Shown: positions 43,348 to 55,000 of the stretch, piece by piece
Layout of the letters: each line of letters starts with the position of its first letter
How positions within the stretch are numbered: position 1 is the first letter of the stretch
Source of the DNA: Tenrec ecaudatus
Lineage: Eukaryota > Chordata > Mammalia > Afrosoricida > Tenrecidae
Length of the DNA: 64,000 bases
Direction: 5' to 3'
NCBI RefSeq assembly: GCF_050624435.1
Contig: NC_134535.1
Coordinates: forward strand, 74,334,494 to 74,398,493
Translations under genes and position numbers: made by a program
Notes under the pieces: generated by a model
What the model saw: the letters and a program-made list of their open reading frames with translations, nothing else
The model's database searches: none
What the model was told of the DNA's origin: nothing

Positions 43348-43402
43348 GCTTCAAAAAGGTCATGGGAAAATGGAATGAAAAGATAGTGAACTTTTCGAAG
43401 CT
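43348..43402. repeat. palindromic MITE-like fragment
   Basis: 'gggcttcaaaaaggtcatgg' and 'gtgaacttttcgaagctg' form an imperfect inverted repeat around an A-rich centre. It resembles the block at 51672-51738 in STAT6 intron 6. Probably a small non-autonomous DNA transposon; family not assigned. Confidence 0.45.
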
Positions 43403-43559
43403 GAGAGAACTTGTCTTCCCTGATTGTCCAGACATGTTTAAACGTGTTTGGAATAAACTCGTGCATGCATATTCCGAAATCCAGTAGTAATGTTGGACAT
43501 GCCTTTCGTTTCCACACCGTGTGGGTTAAGACCTGTGGGTTATCTATCTGCTCCACGTC

Positions 43560-43680
43560 ACAGATGATGGAACGACAGCTTAAGGGGGTGAAGCAAATTG
43601 CCCACAGCCCTACAGTTCGCAGAACTGGCAAGATTTGAACCCAAACAGCCGGAGTCCGAAGTTTTAACCGCCAGACTTCT
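43560..43680 (-). repeat. MIR SINE fragment beside STAT6 CpG island
   Basis: 'gcaaattgcccacagcccta', 'cagaactggcaagatttgaa' and 'cccaaacagccggagtc' follow the MIR pattern. Confidence 0.6.
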
Positions 43681-44560
43681 GCAGCCTAGACCGGGTTGCA
43701 CGCCGCCGCCCCGGCGCGCGGAGCCCAGCCGGACATGCGCAGTGGCGGGAGATGCCGCGGACGAGGGCTGGGCCTCCGCGCGCCAGCAGGGGGCGCGCGG
43801 CCTCGCCGGGGTCCTCGCCGGGCCGGGTGCGGTGACAGGGCGCCGGGAAACTCCCTCCCAGAGGCCGCCTGCTCCTCGGTGGAGTCCGCGGCTCCGGGGG
43901 GGGGGGGGGGGGGCTGCAAGGCCTACGGGGTCCCTAGGTGTCCTCCAGCTCCTCCCACGCACTGCAGAACCCAACCCGTAGTTACGGTGACTCAGAAGTT
44001 CTGTGGAGCTGGCCTTGTAGTTGAGTGCTCGTGTGTGCGCGCGCGCGCGTGTCCCCGGTATTGCGGCTGCCTGTGGCTCCGAATGCTGACCAGCCTGTGT
44101 GTGCGTGCGTGCGTGTGTGTAACCGTGTAATCCCCGGGCCCGGGAAATGGTGTGTGTGTGCATTTGTCTCTGGGCGTGTCTCCGTGTTTACCCCGTCAAC
44201 AGACAGGAACTTGGCCGCGGCCGCGCGGCAGACTCGTTTTCCAACCTTCCCCTGGGAAGCGGCGGCTGGCAGCTCGGGCGGGTGCCCGCCCTGCCAGGGT
44301 CTGAGAGTGCGTGAGGACGGGCAAAGATTCCTCCCCAGTCCCTGGGGCTCCGGCTCGGAATCTTCCAGAATTCGGATCTGCGGCCCTTCCCCCACCTCCT
44401 CCCAGCAGTAGTCACACGACCTATAAGGCGTTCCCGCCCCAAGGGGGGTGGGGGCGCCGAGTTCTCCAGGCGCCAGCCTCCTGGACAGTGGTTCAGGATC
44501 CTCCACTGGAGGGAGCTCGGACTGAAGCGGACCGGCTTTCCGGGGGCGGGTGGGTGGGGG
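43680..44560 (+). promoter_or_regulatory. STAT6: CpG island, probable STAT6 promoter and non-coding exon 1
   Basis: A sharp rise in CpG and GC starts at about 43.68 kb and ends near 44.55 kb. It includes an 18-G run (43896-43913), GC boxes ('gggggcgggtgggt') and CG-alternating stretches ('gcgcgcgcgcgtg'). It lies about 5 kb upstream of the first STAT6 coding exon and no other gene starts here, so it is the best candidate for the STAT6 promoter and untranslated exon 1 (STAT6 in other mammals has a non-coding first exon). The splice donor could not be chosen with confidence. Long frames across it (for example minus 44163-43558) are GC artefacts. Confidence 0.65.
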
Positions 44561-44967
44561 TGGGCCCGAGTCCCTTGTGCGCCCGAACCCTGGCCCCAGC
44601 GAAAGTTTTTTGGGTTTGGGAGGCAGGCAGTTTGGGGTGGCGCGCTTCTGTCGGATACTGAGTGGCTTCCTGGGGGTGGAAAGTGATCACTTCCCTGTGG
44701 GAGACACAGTGAATTGAGGGCACTAGCCCCTCCTGCCCCAGGTGCCTCAAGCCCCTAGGGGCAGCCTTGGCAAGCCCACCAACTCTTTCACCCAGCCCCC
44801 GCCCCACAAGCACAGACGCTCACCCCACTTTCTTCCTCTTCCTTCTCCAGCCCACTTTCTCTTCTCTGTGTCGTCAGAGCTGTAGGGAGGGCCCTGGGCA
44901 GACGGAGAAGCCGGAAACAGCGGGCTTGGGGCAGCTACTGCTTATCCTGAAGAGGAAGGACACCAGA

Positions 44968-45007
<40 letters not shown>

Positions 45008-47085
45008 TGTGTGTGTTTTAGTGGTAGGGGTGGCAGGGGATACAGGGCCGACCGTCATCTTGGACTGGACTACAGACCTATGGGGCCTAGCAGTGCCCGC
45101 TGAGAGGGCGAAGACAGCAGAGGGCTTGGCAAGGTGAGGGATGACTGCAGGGTGGGAGGGTGGGAGGTGGGGGCCTCGGACTATGAGTAGGGGAGGTGGA
45201 GGAACCCTTCCCGGATGGGGTGGATGGTCCTCCAGAAATTGGTAGCTGGTGGTACTGGGTTTGGGCAAGTTTTGACCACTCGAGATAAATTAGAGTGGGT
45301 ACTCCCGGCCCAGGACCCCCTTACCCTCCACCCTCACCATGGCTACGGGTCACTTTCTGCACAGCCCACCTTGGCCTCTCCAGGAGGTGGAAACAGGGAA
45401 AGGAGGTACCTCTCCGCCATGGGACGATGTGGCTGTCCCTCCCTAGGGGGTTGATCCAGGGCCTGGGCTGATTCCCCAGTAAGCTCCAGTTTACTCTTGC
45501 GTACTTACTGATCTGTAGTGAACCGCTTTACATGTTTTTCACCGACTAGTAAGTCCGGCTAAGTAAGGCGGTGCTTGCTCCCTGCTGGGTGTTCTTTTCA
45601 TGATGGGGGGTGTCAATCCGTGGAGGCTCTGATGCTGTCGGAAGGGGCAGTGAGGCTGGGAGAGAGACAGACGCCAGTCAGCCCCAGAAGCAGATTGTGC
45701 GTGCGTGCGGTGAGAGAAAAAAAAAGTGGAATGGTTCACTACAGATTAGTAAGTACCAGTAAGTCTGTGCTTATTGGGCAGTGGGGTCCCAGTGCTGACC
45801 CCCATAATGGTTCCTCTTCCAGGGTGTGGCTTGTCTGGGGGCGAGAGCCTCAGAGAACGACCTCATGGTGTCCCGGTGGAGGGGGGATTTCCCCCTCAAA
45901 ACTGATGGGCGCTCTCGCTCCACTCTGCAGGGCTGCTGGGGCCAGAGCCCGAGGCTGAGCCTAGTTTTAACCCTCCTCGTGCTGAACTGGCTCCGCCTCC
46001 ACTCCTCCCCTCTCCCTCTCCCCCCAAAAACACACATTGGGCAACTCTGAGAAGGGCTTTTGACCTTTGATCCTGTGGTCACACAGTCTGAGGATATAGG
46101 GGTTGAATGATCTCTGGTTTAGGCCACAAATCTCAGGGCACATAAGAATCCTGGACGTGGGGCTTCCCTTCCCGGTTTGGGAGGGACACTGGCCCCGCCC
46201 CTCCACCTCGTGGCTCCTCCCTCCCTCACCCCTCTCCACGTCTCCCTTCAGAAGATTCTAAGCAAAAAATTGCCTCTTCCAGTCTAGGCCAATGGACCTG
46301 TCCAAGATTTGGGTTCTGGGGTGGGTGCTACCTGGTGGGGGTTGGAGAGTGGGGCCTCCAGATGGTTGGGGAGGGCCTGGGAAGAACTGAAGGAGGGTCC
46401 GGTCAGGAGGCTGATAAAGAGGAAAGGGGAGTTGTCTTTGCCTGTGGTGTGGGGCTCACCCCAGCCCCCAGTAGGGTAAGCGTGGGAAGGCAAGGTCTCT
46501 GGAACGTCACCAGGGGCAGGGTGGGAGGAGCAGAGAGAAGGGAGGGATGGGGCCCTGCCTTGAATTTGAAACCGACCTACCAGCTCTAACCCTGTAGGAC
46601 CCTGGGCAGGGTGGGGGGAAGGGTCCTGCCTTTGGGGGACAAGAGCTCCCCAGGAATAGTAAGTAGGAAGAGGGGCAGAGGGTCTCAGAACTAAGTCTCC
46701 AGGGAAGGGTCCCTGTCTGCTCACTCTTTGGGAGTCTTGGGAGAGGAGCTAGACCTGAAGAAAATGCAATAGAAGGGCTGAGGTTCTGGTCTCCTCAGGG
46801 AGACTCCGGGTGTTCCCACCCCTTCCTCACCTCGTCTCTCTAACAGAGGCACTGTGTGAGAAACTTGCACCCAGAGACTGCTGGGAAACCATGCAGCCCT
46901 CACCCTTTAGTCCACCCCTGTGGATGTCCTCCCTCATTGCTTCTCTCCTTCAGCCTGCTAGCCCCTCCTCTCCCCTTCTTCTGGCTTATTAACCTCCCTT
47001 CTCTCGTTTTTTTCTCCCCTCTCCCTTAGTCCTCTTCACTGCTCCTCCCTGCGCCGCCAGCCCCCCCCCCCCCCAAATAGCATGA
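44560..47085 (+). other. STAT6: STAT6 intron 1 (inferred), largely unique sequence
   Basis: The region is mostly free of recognisable repeats, in contrast with 4-43 kb. It holds a TG run (44971-45016) and a pair of inverted 24-bp repeats (45501-45524 and 45733-45756). No exon was recognised. Intron status depends on exon 1 lying in the upstream CpG island. Confidence 0.45.
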
Positions 47086-47089
47086 TGGG

Positions 47090-47345
47090 ATGCGGAAGGC
47101 ATCTTGACCCAAGTTCCTAGTGTGGTGACTGAGGCTCGGGAATTGATCATCCTTGGATTCAAATTCTGCCATTGGACCGTGCTAGCTGAGCAGTCTTAGA
47201 CAATGAGTTAGATAGATCCGATCTGCCCTTGGTTTCTTCATCTGTAAAAAGAGATAATTCTATGGTTGTTGCTTTAATTGTTAAGAAACTCTAAAGAGAG
47301 AATGCAGTTAATGCAATTCTCCGTATAGCATGTTTAATAAATGAT
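47090..47345 (-). repeat. MIR SINE
   Basis: 'cttggattcaaattctgcca', 'cttggtttcttcatctgtaa' and 'gtttaataaatgatagctgt' follow MIR from core to tail. Confidence 0.7.
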
Positions 47346-47392
47346 AGCTGTTATTGCTCGATAGCAGTGAGTTTGAGTATTATCACTACTGA

Positions 47393-47575
47393 TGGAGCCC
47401 TGGTGGCTTAGTGGTTACATGTTGGTCAGCAGTTTGAAAACGCCAACTGTCCCTCGGGAGCAAGCTGAGGTTTTCTCCTCCTGTAACAAGTTACCATTTG
47501 GGAAACCCACAGGGGCGGTCCTACCCTGTCCTATGGGGTCCCTGTGAGTGACCGTCAGTTAGATGACAGGGACCT
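47393..47575 (+). repeat. AfroSINE (sense)
   Basis: 'ggagccctggtggcttagtg' head; 'cctgtcctatggggtccctg' tail region. Confidence 0.8.
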
Positions 47576-47647
47576 GTTGAATTATTATCACTCTGGGCAC
47601 ATTGGTTTTTTGAATGCCCCAATTCTCACCTTTCATATCAGAGACCC

Positions 47648-47910
47648 TAAGGTGCCCTGGTGGGGTAATGTCTAACTGCCCGACTGCTAACTGAAAGGAT
47701 GCGTGTGGGAAAGGGCCGAAGAGCTGCTTCCATAAGGACGACAGCCTAGGAAGTCCTCTCAAAACAAACAAAACAAAACAGAAACCCTCACTGCCATCAT
47801 GGCCGGGCCGACTCTTAGCCACCCTGTAGGACAGAGCAGGACAGCCCCGGTGAGTGTCTGAGACTGGAACTGTTTACGGGACGAGCAAGCCTCATCTTGC
47901 TCCTAGGAAA
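47648..47910. repeat. two AfroSINE fragments head to head
   Basis: 47648-47765 is a sense long-subfamily AfroSINE ('ggtgccctggtggggtaatg … acgacagcctaggaagtcct'). 47783-47910 is antisense ('ccctcactgccatcatggcc … ctgtttacgggacgagcaag'). Confidence 0.65.
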
Positions 47911-48467
47911 CCCTATGTATGGGACGGTTATATGCTCAACGAGTTGGTATCACCTCAGTAACACACAGAAATAGGTCAGACACCCAGGTTCGGCTCCTGG
48001 CTTGCATGTGACAGTGGTGCTCACAGGTTGCAGTGGACTTTATTGACTGAGGCTGGGAAGAAAGGCCTTGAACGGTGCTCTGCTTCTAAGCATCAGCCAA
48101 CATCAGTACTGTGGGTCACACCATTTGCTTCTTGGGGTGGGGCTTGGCCAGAGTGGCATTTAGTTCTCTTGTGCATGGCGGCCACCGTGAGTTGAGGGCA
48201 GATTCAACAGCAGCCAATAACAAAGATATTCTCACTCTTCTGCCTTCACCATCTAGTCTGGTAGTTTTCAAACTCTCTTGGAGCCTAGGGACGCTGAGGG
48301 AGTTTTCCAGGGGTACCATGGGGATCAGAAGGGGAGGAGAGGGGTGCGGAATGAGTGGAGCTCTAGGCCTCTCATACTTGCTTTCAACAGCGGAGTTCCA
48401 ATTGGTATCCTTGAGACACCACAGATATTGGAAACTAAAATTGTCCACCGCTTTCAATATTTTGCAG

Positions 48468-48672
48468 GAGCCCTGGTGGCTTAGTGGTTACATGTTGGGC
48501 TGTGATCCACAAGATCAACAGTTCAAGACCACCAGCCACTCCAGGGGAGACAGACAGGGCTTTCTACTCCCGTAAATGGTTACAGTCTCCGAATCTCACA
48601 GGGACAGTGTTCCCCTGTCCTCTAGGGTCACTGTGAGTCAGCATCGACTCAATGGCAGTGAGTTTGGTTTTA
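48468..48672 (+). repeat. AfroSINE (sense, near full length)
   Basis: 'ggagccctggtggcttagtg' to 'gactcaatggcagtgagttt'. It lies about 360 bp upstream of STAT6 coding exon 1. Confidence 0.85.
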
Positions 48673-49012
48673 ATTTCTTCAAAAGTTTGGAAAACTCAGC
48701 CCTCACCCAACCTTCGGCTTTTGTCGATGAGAAGACTGAGGCTGCAGCGGGAACCACTGCTTCCTCCGTCTTCTCTAGGAAGGCCCTTTTCCTGCTGCCC
48801 TGACCCCCTTTGCTTTCCCCCCACCCCCACTCCCACTCCCGCCACGGCCACTGTGAGTCCGTTCCACTGGAGGTGTTACTGAGTCTCAGCATTGACCCAG
48901 GATGTGTCTGGCTTGAGAATGGGCTGGGAGTGGCAATGGCAATGAACTCTGGGAGATGTCTCTGGCTGCCCCCTGGAGACACCTCTTGGAATGGTATTGC
49001 TTCTCTCCCCAG

Positions 49013-49033
49013 GCACCTCCAACCCCGTTGATC
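49013..49033 (+). other. STAT6: STAT6 5' UTR part of first coding exon
   Basis: A pyrimidine tract and AG (49011-49012) precede 21 untranslated bases before the ATG, consistent with splicing from an upstream non-coding exon. Confidence 0.65.
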
Positions 49034-52000
49034 ATGTCGTTATGGGGTCTGGTCTCCAAGATGCCCCCAGAAAAACTGCAGCGGCTCTACATCGACTTTC
49101 CCCAACGCCTTCGGCACCTCCTGGGTGACTGGCTGGAGAACCAGCCCTGGTGAGTCCCCCAGGTCCTCCATGGTCCACCCCCTCTCAGTGGGCTCTCTCT
49201 CTTCACCTGTGCAATTCAGGATTTGGGACCTGTTCTTCCACATGTAGGAGCCCAGGTGGTGCTGTCGGGGAAGCGCTCAACTGCTAACTACAAGGTTGAG
49301 GGTTCAAGCCCACTGGCCGCTTCTTGGGAGAAAGATGAGGCTGTCTGCTCGGCAGTGGGGCGATGGTTTACAAAGCCAAGGAACACCTACATAGGGTTGA
49401 TAGGAGTTGATGGCAGTGGGCTTGAAATGTGGAGGGCAGTCTGGCCCCTGGAGACCAGACTACACTGTGGAAAAGTGGAGCCCTGACCCACTTGGGAGGC
49501 CGAGGCAGAGAGGAGGGCAGGGCAGGCCTGGGACAAGGGCACATGGCACAATGGAAAGCAAGGGAGACCGGGATGCCAGGACTTGGCTGCAGAGGGCAGG
49601 ATGGAGAACAGGAAGGGAAAGGAGTCTCTGAGCTATGGACTGGGGAGGGGGTGGGGAGGAAGGGGTACTACCCCCAGCTGGGAAAGCCCTGATCTCCAGG
49701 CAGGCAGGCAGGCAGGCAGGCAGCCTCAACCTGATCTTTCTGCAGGGAGTTCCTGGTTGGATCTGACACTTTCTGCTGCAACCTGGCCAGCGCCCTCCTC
49801 TCAGCCACTGTCCAGCGCCTTCAGGCAGTGGCTGGGGAGCAGGGGGAGGGAAGCACCTTCTTACAGCACATCAGCAACCTGGAGGTAGGGGCAGGCTGGT
49901 GGGGGGCAGGCTGGGCCGGGGTGGGTGGAGCTGGGGTGAGCACTGGACACTGGATGAAAATTGGTGTTTTTGTGGTTGGCTGTCTGCTAGCATGCAAATT
50001 AGACTTGAAAAGCATGCACATGCATGAAAGCGTGTGGCATCCACAGTTATGTCTTCTTTTCTCGTGTGTGTATAAGAATTGGGAGAAGGGGGGTGCCAGG
50101 TGTGGAGAAGGGCTTGGGTGAAAATAAGGCTAGCCCTGCCCACTGCCCTCACCTCTGCAGAGCGTATACCAGAGGGATCCCCTGAAGTTGGTGGCCACGT
50201 TCAGACAAATCCTTCAGGGAGAGAAGAAAGCTGCCATGGAGCAGGTATGATGATGGTCTACTCCAACTCAAGTCCTGGCGGCTCAGTGCCCTCAACCCAG
50301 GATGACCAAAGGAGGTCCCTGGGGGCAGAGTGAAGCCCAAAGCAAATGCAGGGTCATTTCAAATGTGGATCTAAGGGGGCTAAGGGTCGAGGAGGGCAGA
50401 GCGAGGGGTAAGTTGCTGATTCTGCCAGGACTGGAGGACTCTGATTTCCAGGGGATCCCCAAAGGTCAGGAAGAGTGGCCAAAGGGGAGAGGTGGGCCAG
50501 CCACACAGGAAGTGGTGTGTGCCTTTCTGCAGAGCATGGCAGAGGGCACTCCTTCTGGGAGTGGCGGCTGGGTGTTGAGGGACAGAGAGAGCGTCTCACC
50601 CCCTGGCCTCTGCCCCTCCTGTGTAGTTCCATCACCTGCCAATGCCTTTCCACTGGAAGCAGGAAGAACTCAAGTTTAACACAGCTCTGCAGAGGCTGCA
50701 GCACCTTGTGAGGGAGGCCCGCCTTCTCCGGGAAGCCCTGCAGCAGGGGGCTGAGGCTGGTCAAGGTAGGGGGCCAGGGCCTAGAGCTGCAGGAGTTCTG
50801 GGGATTGGGCAGGGAGTGAGCCTGCCTTGAACCTCAGCCCTAACTGAACCTCCACTCTATTTTCTCCCCTGGATTTCTGCTCCTGCCCCCCAAGTGCCTC
50901 TGCACAGCCTGATAGAGACTTCTGCCAATGGGTCTGGGCACAGGGAGGTGAGTGATGGACTGAGGGATGGCCCCACGGACTGAGAAGGAACAGGCACGGT
51001 CAGAGGGTCACTGAGGAGGCGTGGTGGCCTGGCTCAGGTCCCTCTCTGTCTGCAGGCCCTGCCCATGTTGCTGCAGGAGTCTGTTGGGGAGCTGGAGGTG
51101 ACCCAGGCCCTGGTGCTGAAGAGGATCCAGATTTGGAAACGGCAGCAGCAGCTGGCAGGGAACGGGGCACCCTTTGAGGAGAGCCTGGCCCCACTACAGG
51201 AGAGGTTGGGGCAGGGCTGATGAGGGCTAGGGGAGGGGGTGGGTGGGTGGGGAGGACCCCCAGGTGTGAGAAGCCAGGCAAAAGGACCAGAAGCAGGCAG
51301 AGTCAGGGGAGTCTGTTCTGGCAGGAAGGCCCCAGTCTAGACATGCACACCCGACTAGTAGTTCCCATGCGACTAAGCCCAGCCTTTGCTCCAGCAGCCT
51401 TGCACCCTGAACAATGGGAGCCTTTTTCCTTTGCACTGGTTGAGTGGGTGGTTGTAGGGTACTGCCAATTTGATCCCAACTCCCAAGGGAGCCCAGGTGC
51501 CTGCCTAAAGGGGTCTTCTTGATTTATCATTGGCTGGGACATGGAGGGTCAGACCTTTCTCCCACGGGGCAGCTGGGTCAGTTCACAGCCCTGACTTTTC
51601 AGTTCGAGGCCGAGGGGGGTTCCTTTCTTAGGGAGGGCATCTTCTGCTTTGCACAGAAGAACTGCACCAGGGGGTTTGAAAAAGCTCATGGAGAAATGAG
51701 AAGAGAATGGAATTTTCCCACTAACTTTCGAAAGCCTGCTCACATGTGCCGGCAGCTGCCCTGGTAGCCACTGAAACCCTGGTGAAGACAGGCTGCTGGG
51801 CTTTCCCAGGGGCCTGGGCCCTGAGAATGAGCCTCCCAGATGAGCCCAGGTGTCTTTGTGGGTGTCGTGGGAGAGGGAGAGTCTGGGCAGGAGCAGGCAG
51901 CCCCTCTGACTTCTGTCTTGGCCCCAGGTGTGAGAGCCTGGTGGACATCTATTCCCAGCTGCAGCAGGAGGTGGGGGCAGCTGGTGGGGAGCTGGAGGCC

Positions 52001-55000
52001 AAGACCCGGGCCTCGCTGCTCAGCCGGCTAGATGAAGTCCTGCGGACCCTGGTCACCAGGTATGTCCCAGCTCCCAGCCTGGCCTAGAGGGAAGGGGATG
52101 GAGGCAGCCTGGCCTAGAGGGAAGGGGATGGAGGATTGTGGGGAGGGGACAGGCAGGAAGCCAGCCCCTAACTCCTCTGGTCTTCTCCTCCATCCCCACA
52201 GCTCTTTCCTGGTGGAGAAGCAGCCCCCGCAGGTTCTGAAGACGCAGACCAAGTTCCAAGCCGGGGTCTGGTTTCTGCTGGGCCTACGGTTCCTAGGAGC
52301 CCCAGCCAAACCCCCACTGGTCAGGGCTGACATGGTGACTGAGAAGCAGGCGAGGGAGCTGAGCATGCCCCAAGGGCCCGGCGCTGGAGTGTAAGGGCAG
52401 GCAGCCAATGGTTGGAGAATGCTTATTAGGGGGATGGAGGCTACAGGGGCTAGTACGATGCAGAGGGGGGTGATGGGGAGACCCTGAATGGTCAGAGGAA
52501 AAGCAGGGATCCAGCCAGGGCCTGGATGAGGTGGCGGCCTCATGATTTGGTGCAGATGGGATCTTCTCCCTTAAGAACCCAAGTTAGGGGGCTGGAGATT
52601 AGAGGCCAGTGACAGAGGGTGGTGGCCCATGCCATTCACCACAGGGGCATGGGACACAAGCTCCTCACACCTGGCTTACTCTGGCTCCACCCCACAGAGA
52701 GAGCAGTGGGGAGATCATCAACAACTTGGTGCCCTTGGAGAACAGCCTTCCTGGGAACTGCTGCTCTGCCCTCTTCAAGAACTTGGTGAGGAGGGCCTTC
52801 AGCCGATGGGGGCGTTGATCTCGGCCTAAGGGACTCACCTGGGCCCAGGAGCAGCTGGCTGTGCCCTCACCTCTACTTGCCCCACCCGGCAGCTTTTGAA
52901 GAAAATCAAGCGGTGCGAGCGGAAGGGGACAGAGTCGGTCACAGAGGAGAAGTGCGCTGTGTTGTTCTCCACCAGCTTCACGCTTGGCCCCAACAAGCTG
53001 CCCATCCAGCTCCAGGTGAAGGGGCCCCAGCTCCTCTTCCACGCTGAGCTCCTAAATCCCCCCTTGCCCCTTGTCCCACATAGCTGGCATCCTCAAACCC
53101 CAGAGTCAGGCAGCGATCTGCTTCCATTCAGAGATCAGCCAAAAATACCCTGCTCTACGGAGCGGTTCTCTGCAGTAACACTTGGGGTTGCCAGGCTTCA
53201 ACACAGCGACTCTTTTCTTCTTCATCTTCGTCTTTCTTCATCTTCTGCTCCTTCGTCGGCCAGGGTGAGCAGGGAGGAGCCAATGCACACACCTGGGACA
53301 AATGATCAACGGGAGCAACTTAAAACGCCTTTCATAGACCAGGTCACTGTTTAAGTGACCTCTGCACCCTGGGGCTAGGAGCCCTGGTGGTGTCGTGGTA
53401 ACTCGCTGGGCCGTGAACCACAAGATCAGCCCTTCGAAACCACCAGTTGCTCCTTAGGAATGTGAAGGAGGCACTCCTGTAGAGAGTTGTGCTGCTGCAA
53501 ACCCACAGGGACAGTTCTGCCCTGTGCTTTAGAGTTGCTGTGAGTCGGTGCTGACTTGAGAGCCGTGAGTTTGTCTTTGGAGTTCTTTTTTTATACCCAG
53601 GTGGCACAGTGGCTAAGCTCTCAGCTCCCACCCAAAGGTTGGAGGTTCAAACCCATCCAGAGGCTCCACAGAAAAAAGACCTGGGGATCTGTTCCCATGA
53701 GGATGACAGCCTAGAAAGCCCTAAGGAACGCTTCTGCTCTGTCCCCTGGGGCCTGCTATGAATCAGACCTGACTCCATGACACCCAACACAAGCAACACA
53801 CACACTTTGGCTTTCACAGCAACCTTGTGAGGTCACGAGGTATGGTTTCTAAATCACGGCACAGAGATTGATCCAAGGCGCTGCAGCTCAGCAGCATTCG
53901 AGCTAGTATTTGAAATCTGCAAGTCAGGCTCCCTGGTCTTGCCATGTTTACATTAAGACCCCAGTGGAGCCTCAGAAAGCTCTGAGAACATACCACAAGC
54001 TTTCACTTGTGGCCAGCATGCCCAGTAACTCTACACCTTCCCAACCTGCCCCACCAGGAAGCCTCTTACCCCAGTCAAAAGAACCCCTCTCTTCATGCAG
54101 GCCCTGTCTTTGCCTCTGGTGGTCATCGTCCATGGTAACCAAGACAACAACGCCAAAGCCACCATCCTGTGGGACAATGCTTTCTCTGAGATGGTGAGGG
54201 GACAGGACTGGGGTTGACATGGGGCGGGCTCAGCCTGGAGAATACCTGCATGGCAGGCAAGTGAGAGTGACATCACCTGGTTGTCTCACAGGGCTTTCAT
54301 CCTCTGTCTTGAAGGTCACCTTGAAAGTGCACGTCTTTGTGAATGAGTGAGGGGAGGAATGAATGCTGGGAGGGTGGGGGTTGGGCAGGGATTGCTGAAC
54401 TGCCCTCTTCCCCCCAGGAGCGAGTGCCCTTTGTGGTGGCTGAACGGGTGCCCTGGGAGAAGATGTGTGAAACTCTGAACCTCAAGTTCATGGCTGAGGT
54501 GGGGACCAGCCGGGGGCTGCTCCCGGAACATTTTCTCTTCCTGGCCCAGAAGATCTTCAATGACAACAGCCTCAGCACGGAGGCCTTCCAGCACCGTTCC
54601 GTGTCCTGGTCACAGTTCAACAAGGTGGTTCTCTTATCCGCCGTCTCGCCTCTCCTCAGAGCACCCAGCCCCCCCACCCGGGGTGGGGATGACTCTCACT
54701 CTTCCCCGAGCTCCAACATGCCGGGCAGGAAGACCACTCAGGTCTGGGAGTCGGCCCAGAGCGCAGGCTCGCTGGCATCCTTTAGATGTTTAGAGGCCCC
54801 CCTCTGTCCTTGTTCGTCACCGATGGTTGACACGCATGCTTCTCCCAAAGTGTGACAACAGAGCTCTGATTCAACCCGACTTTGACCCACTGGGAAAATA
54901 GTTCATTTGGGGGCGAAATTCCCTAGGGACTGTGCAGTAATAATAGCTACAACGTGTTAACAGCTTACTGCATGTCGACACTCGATGTGTGTCATCTCAC

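Noticed and set aside
43558-44163. 201-codon minus-strand frame in the STAT6 CpG island
   Set aside because: Rich in Ala, Arg, Pro and His-Thr repeats from GC and TG runs; typical CpG-island artefact.
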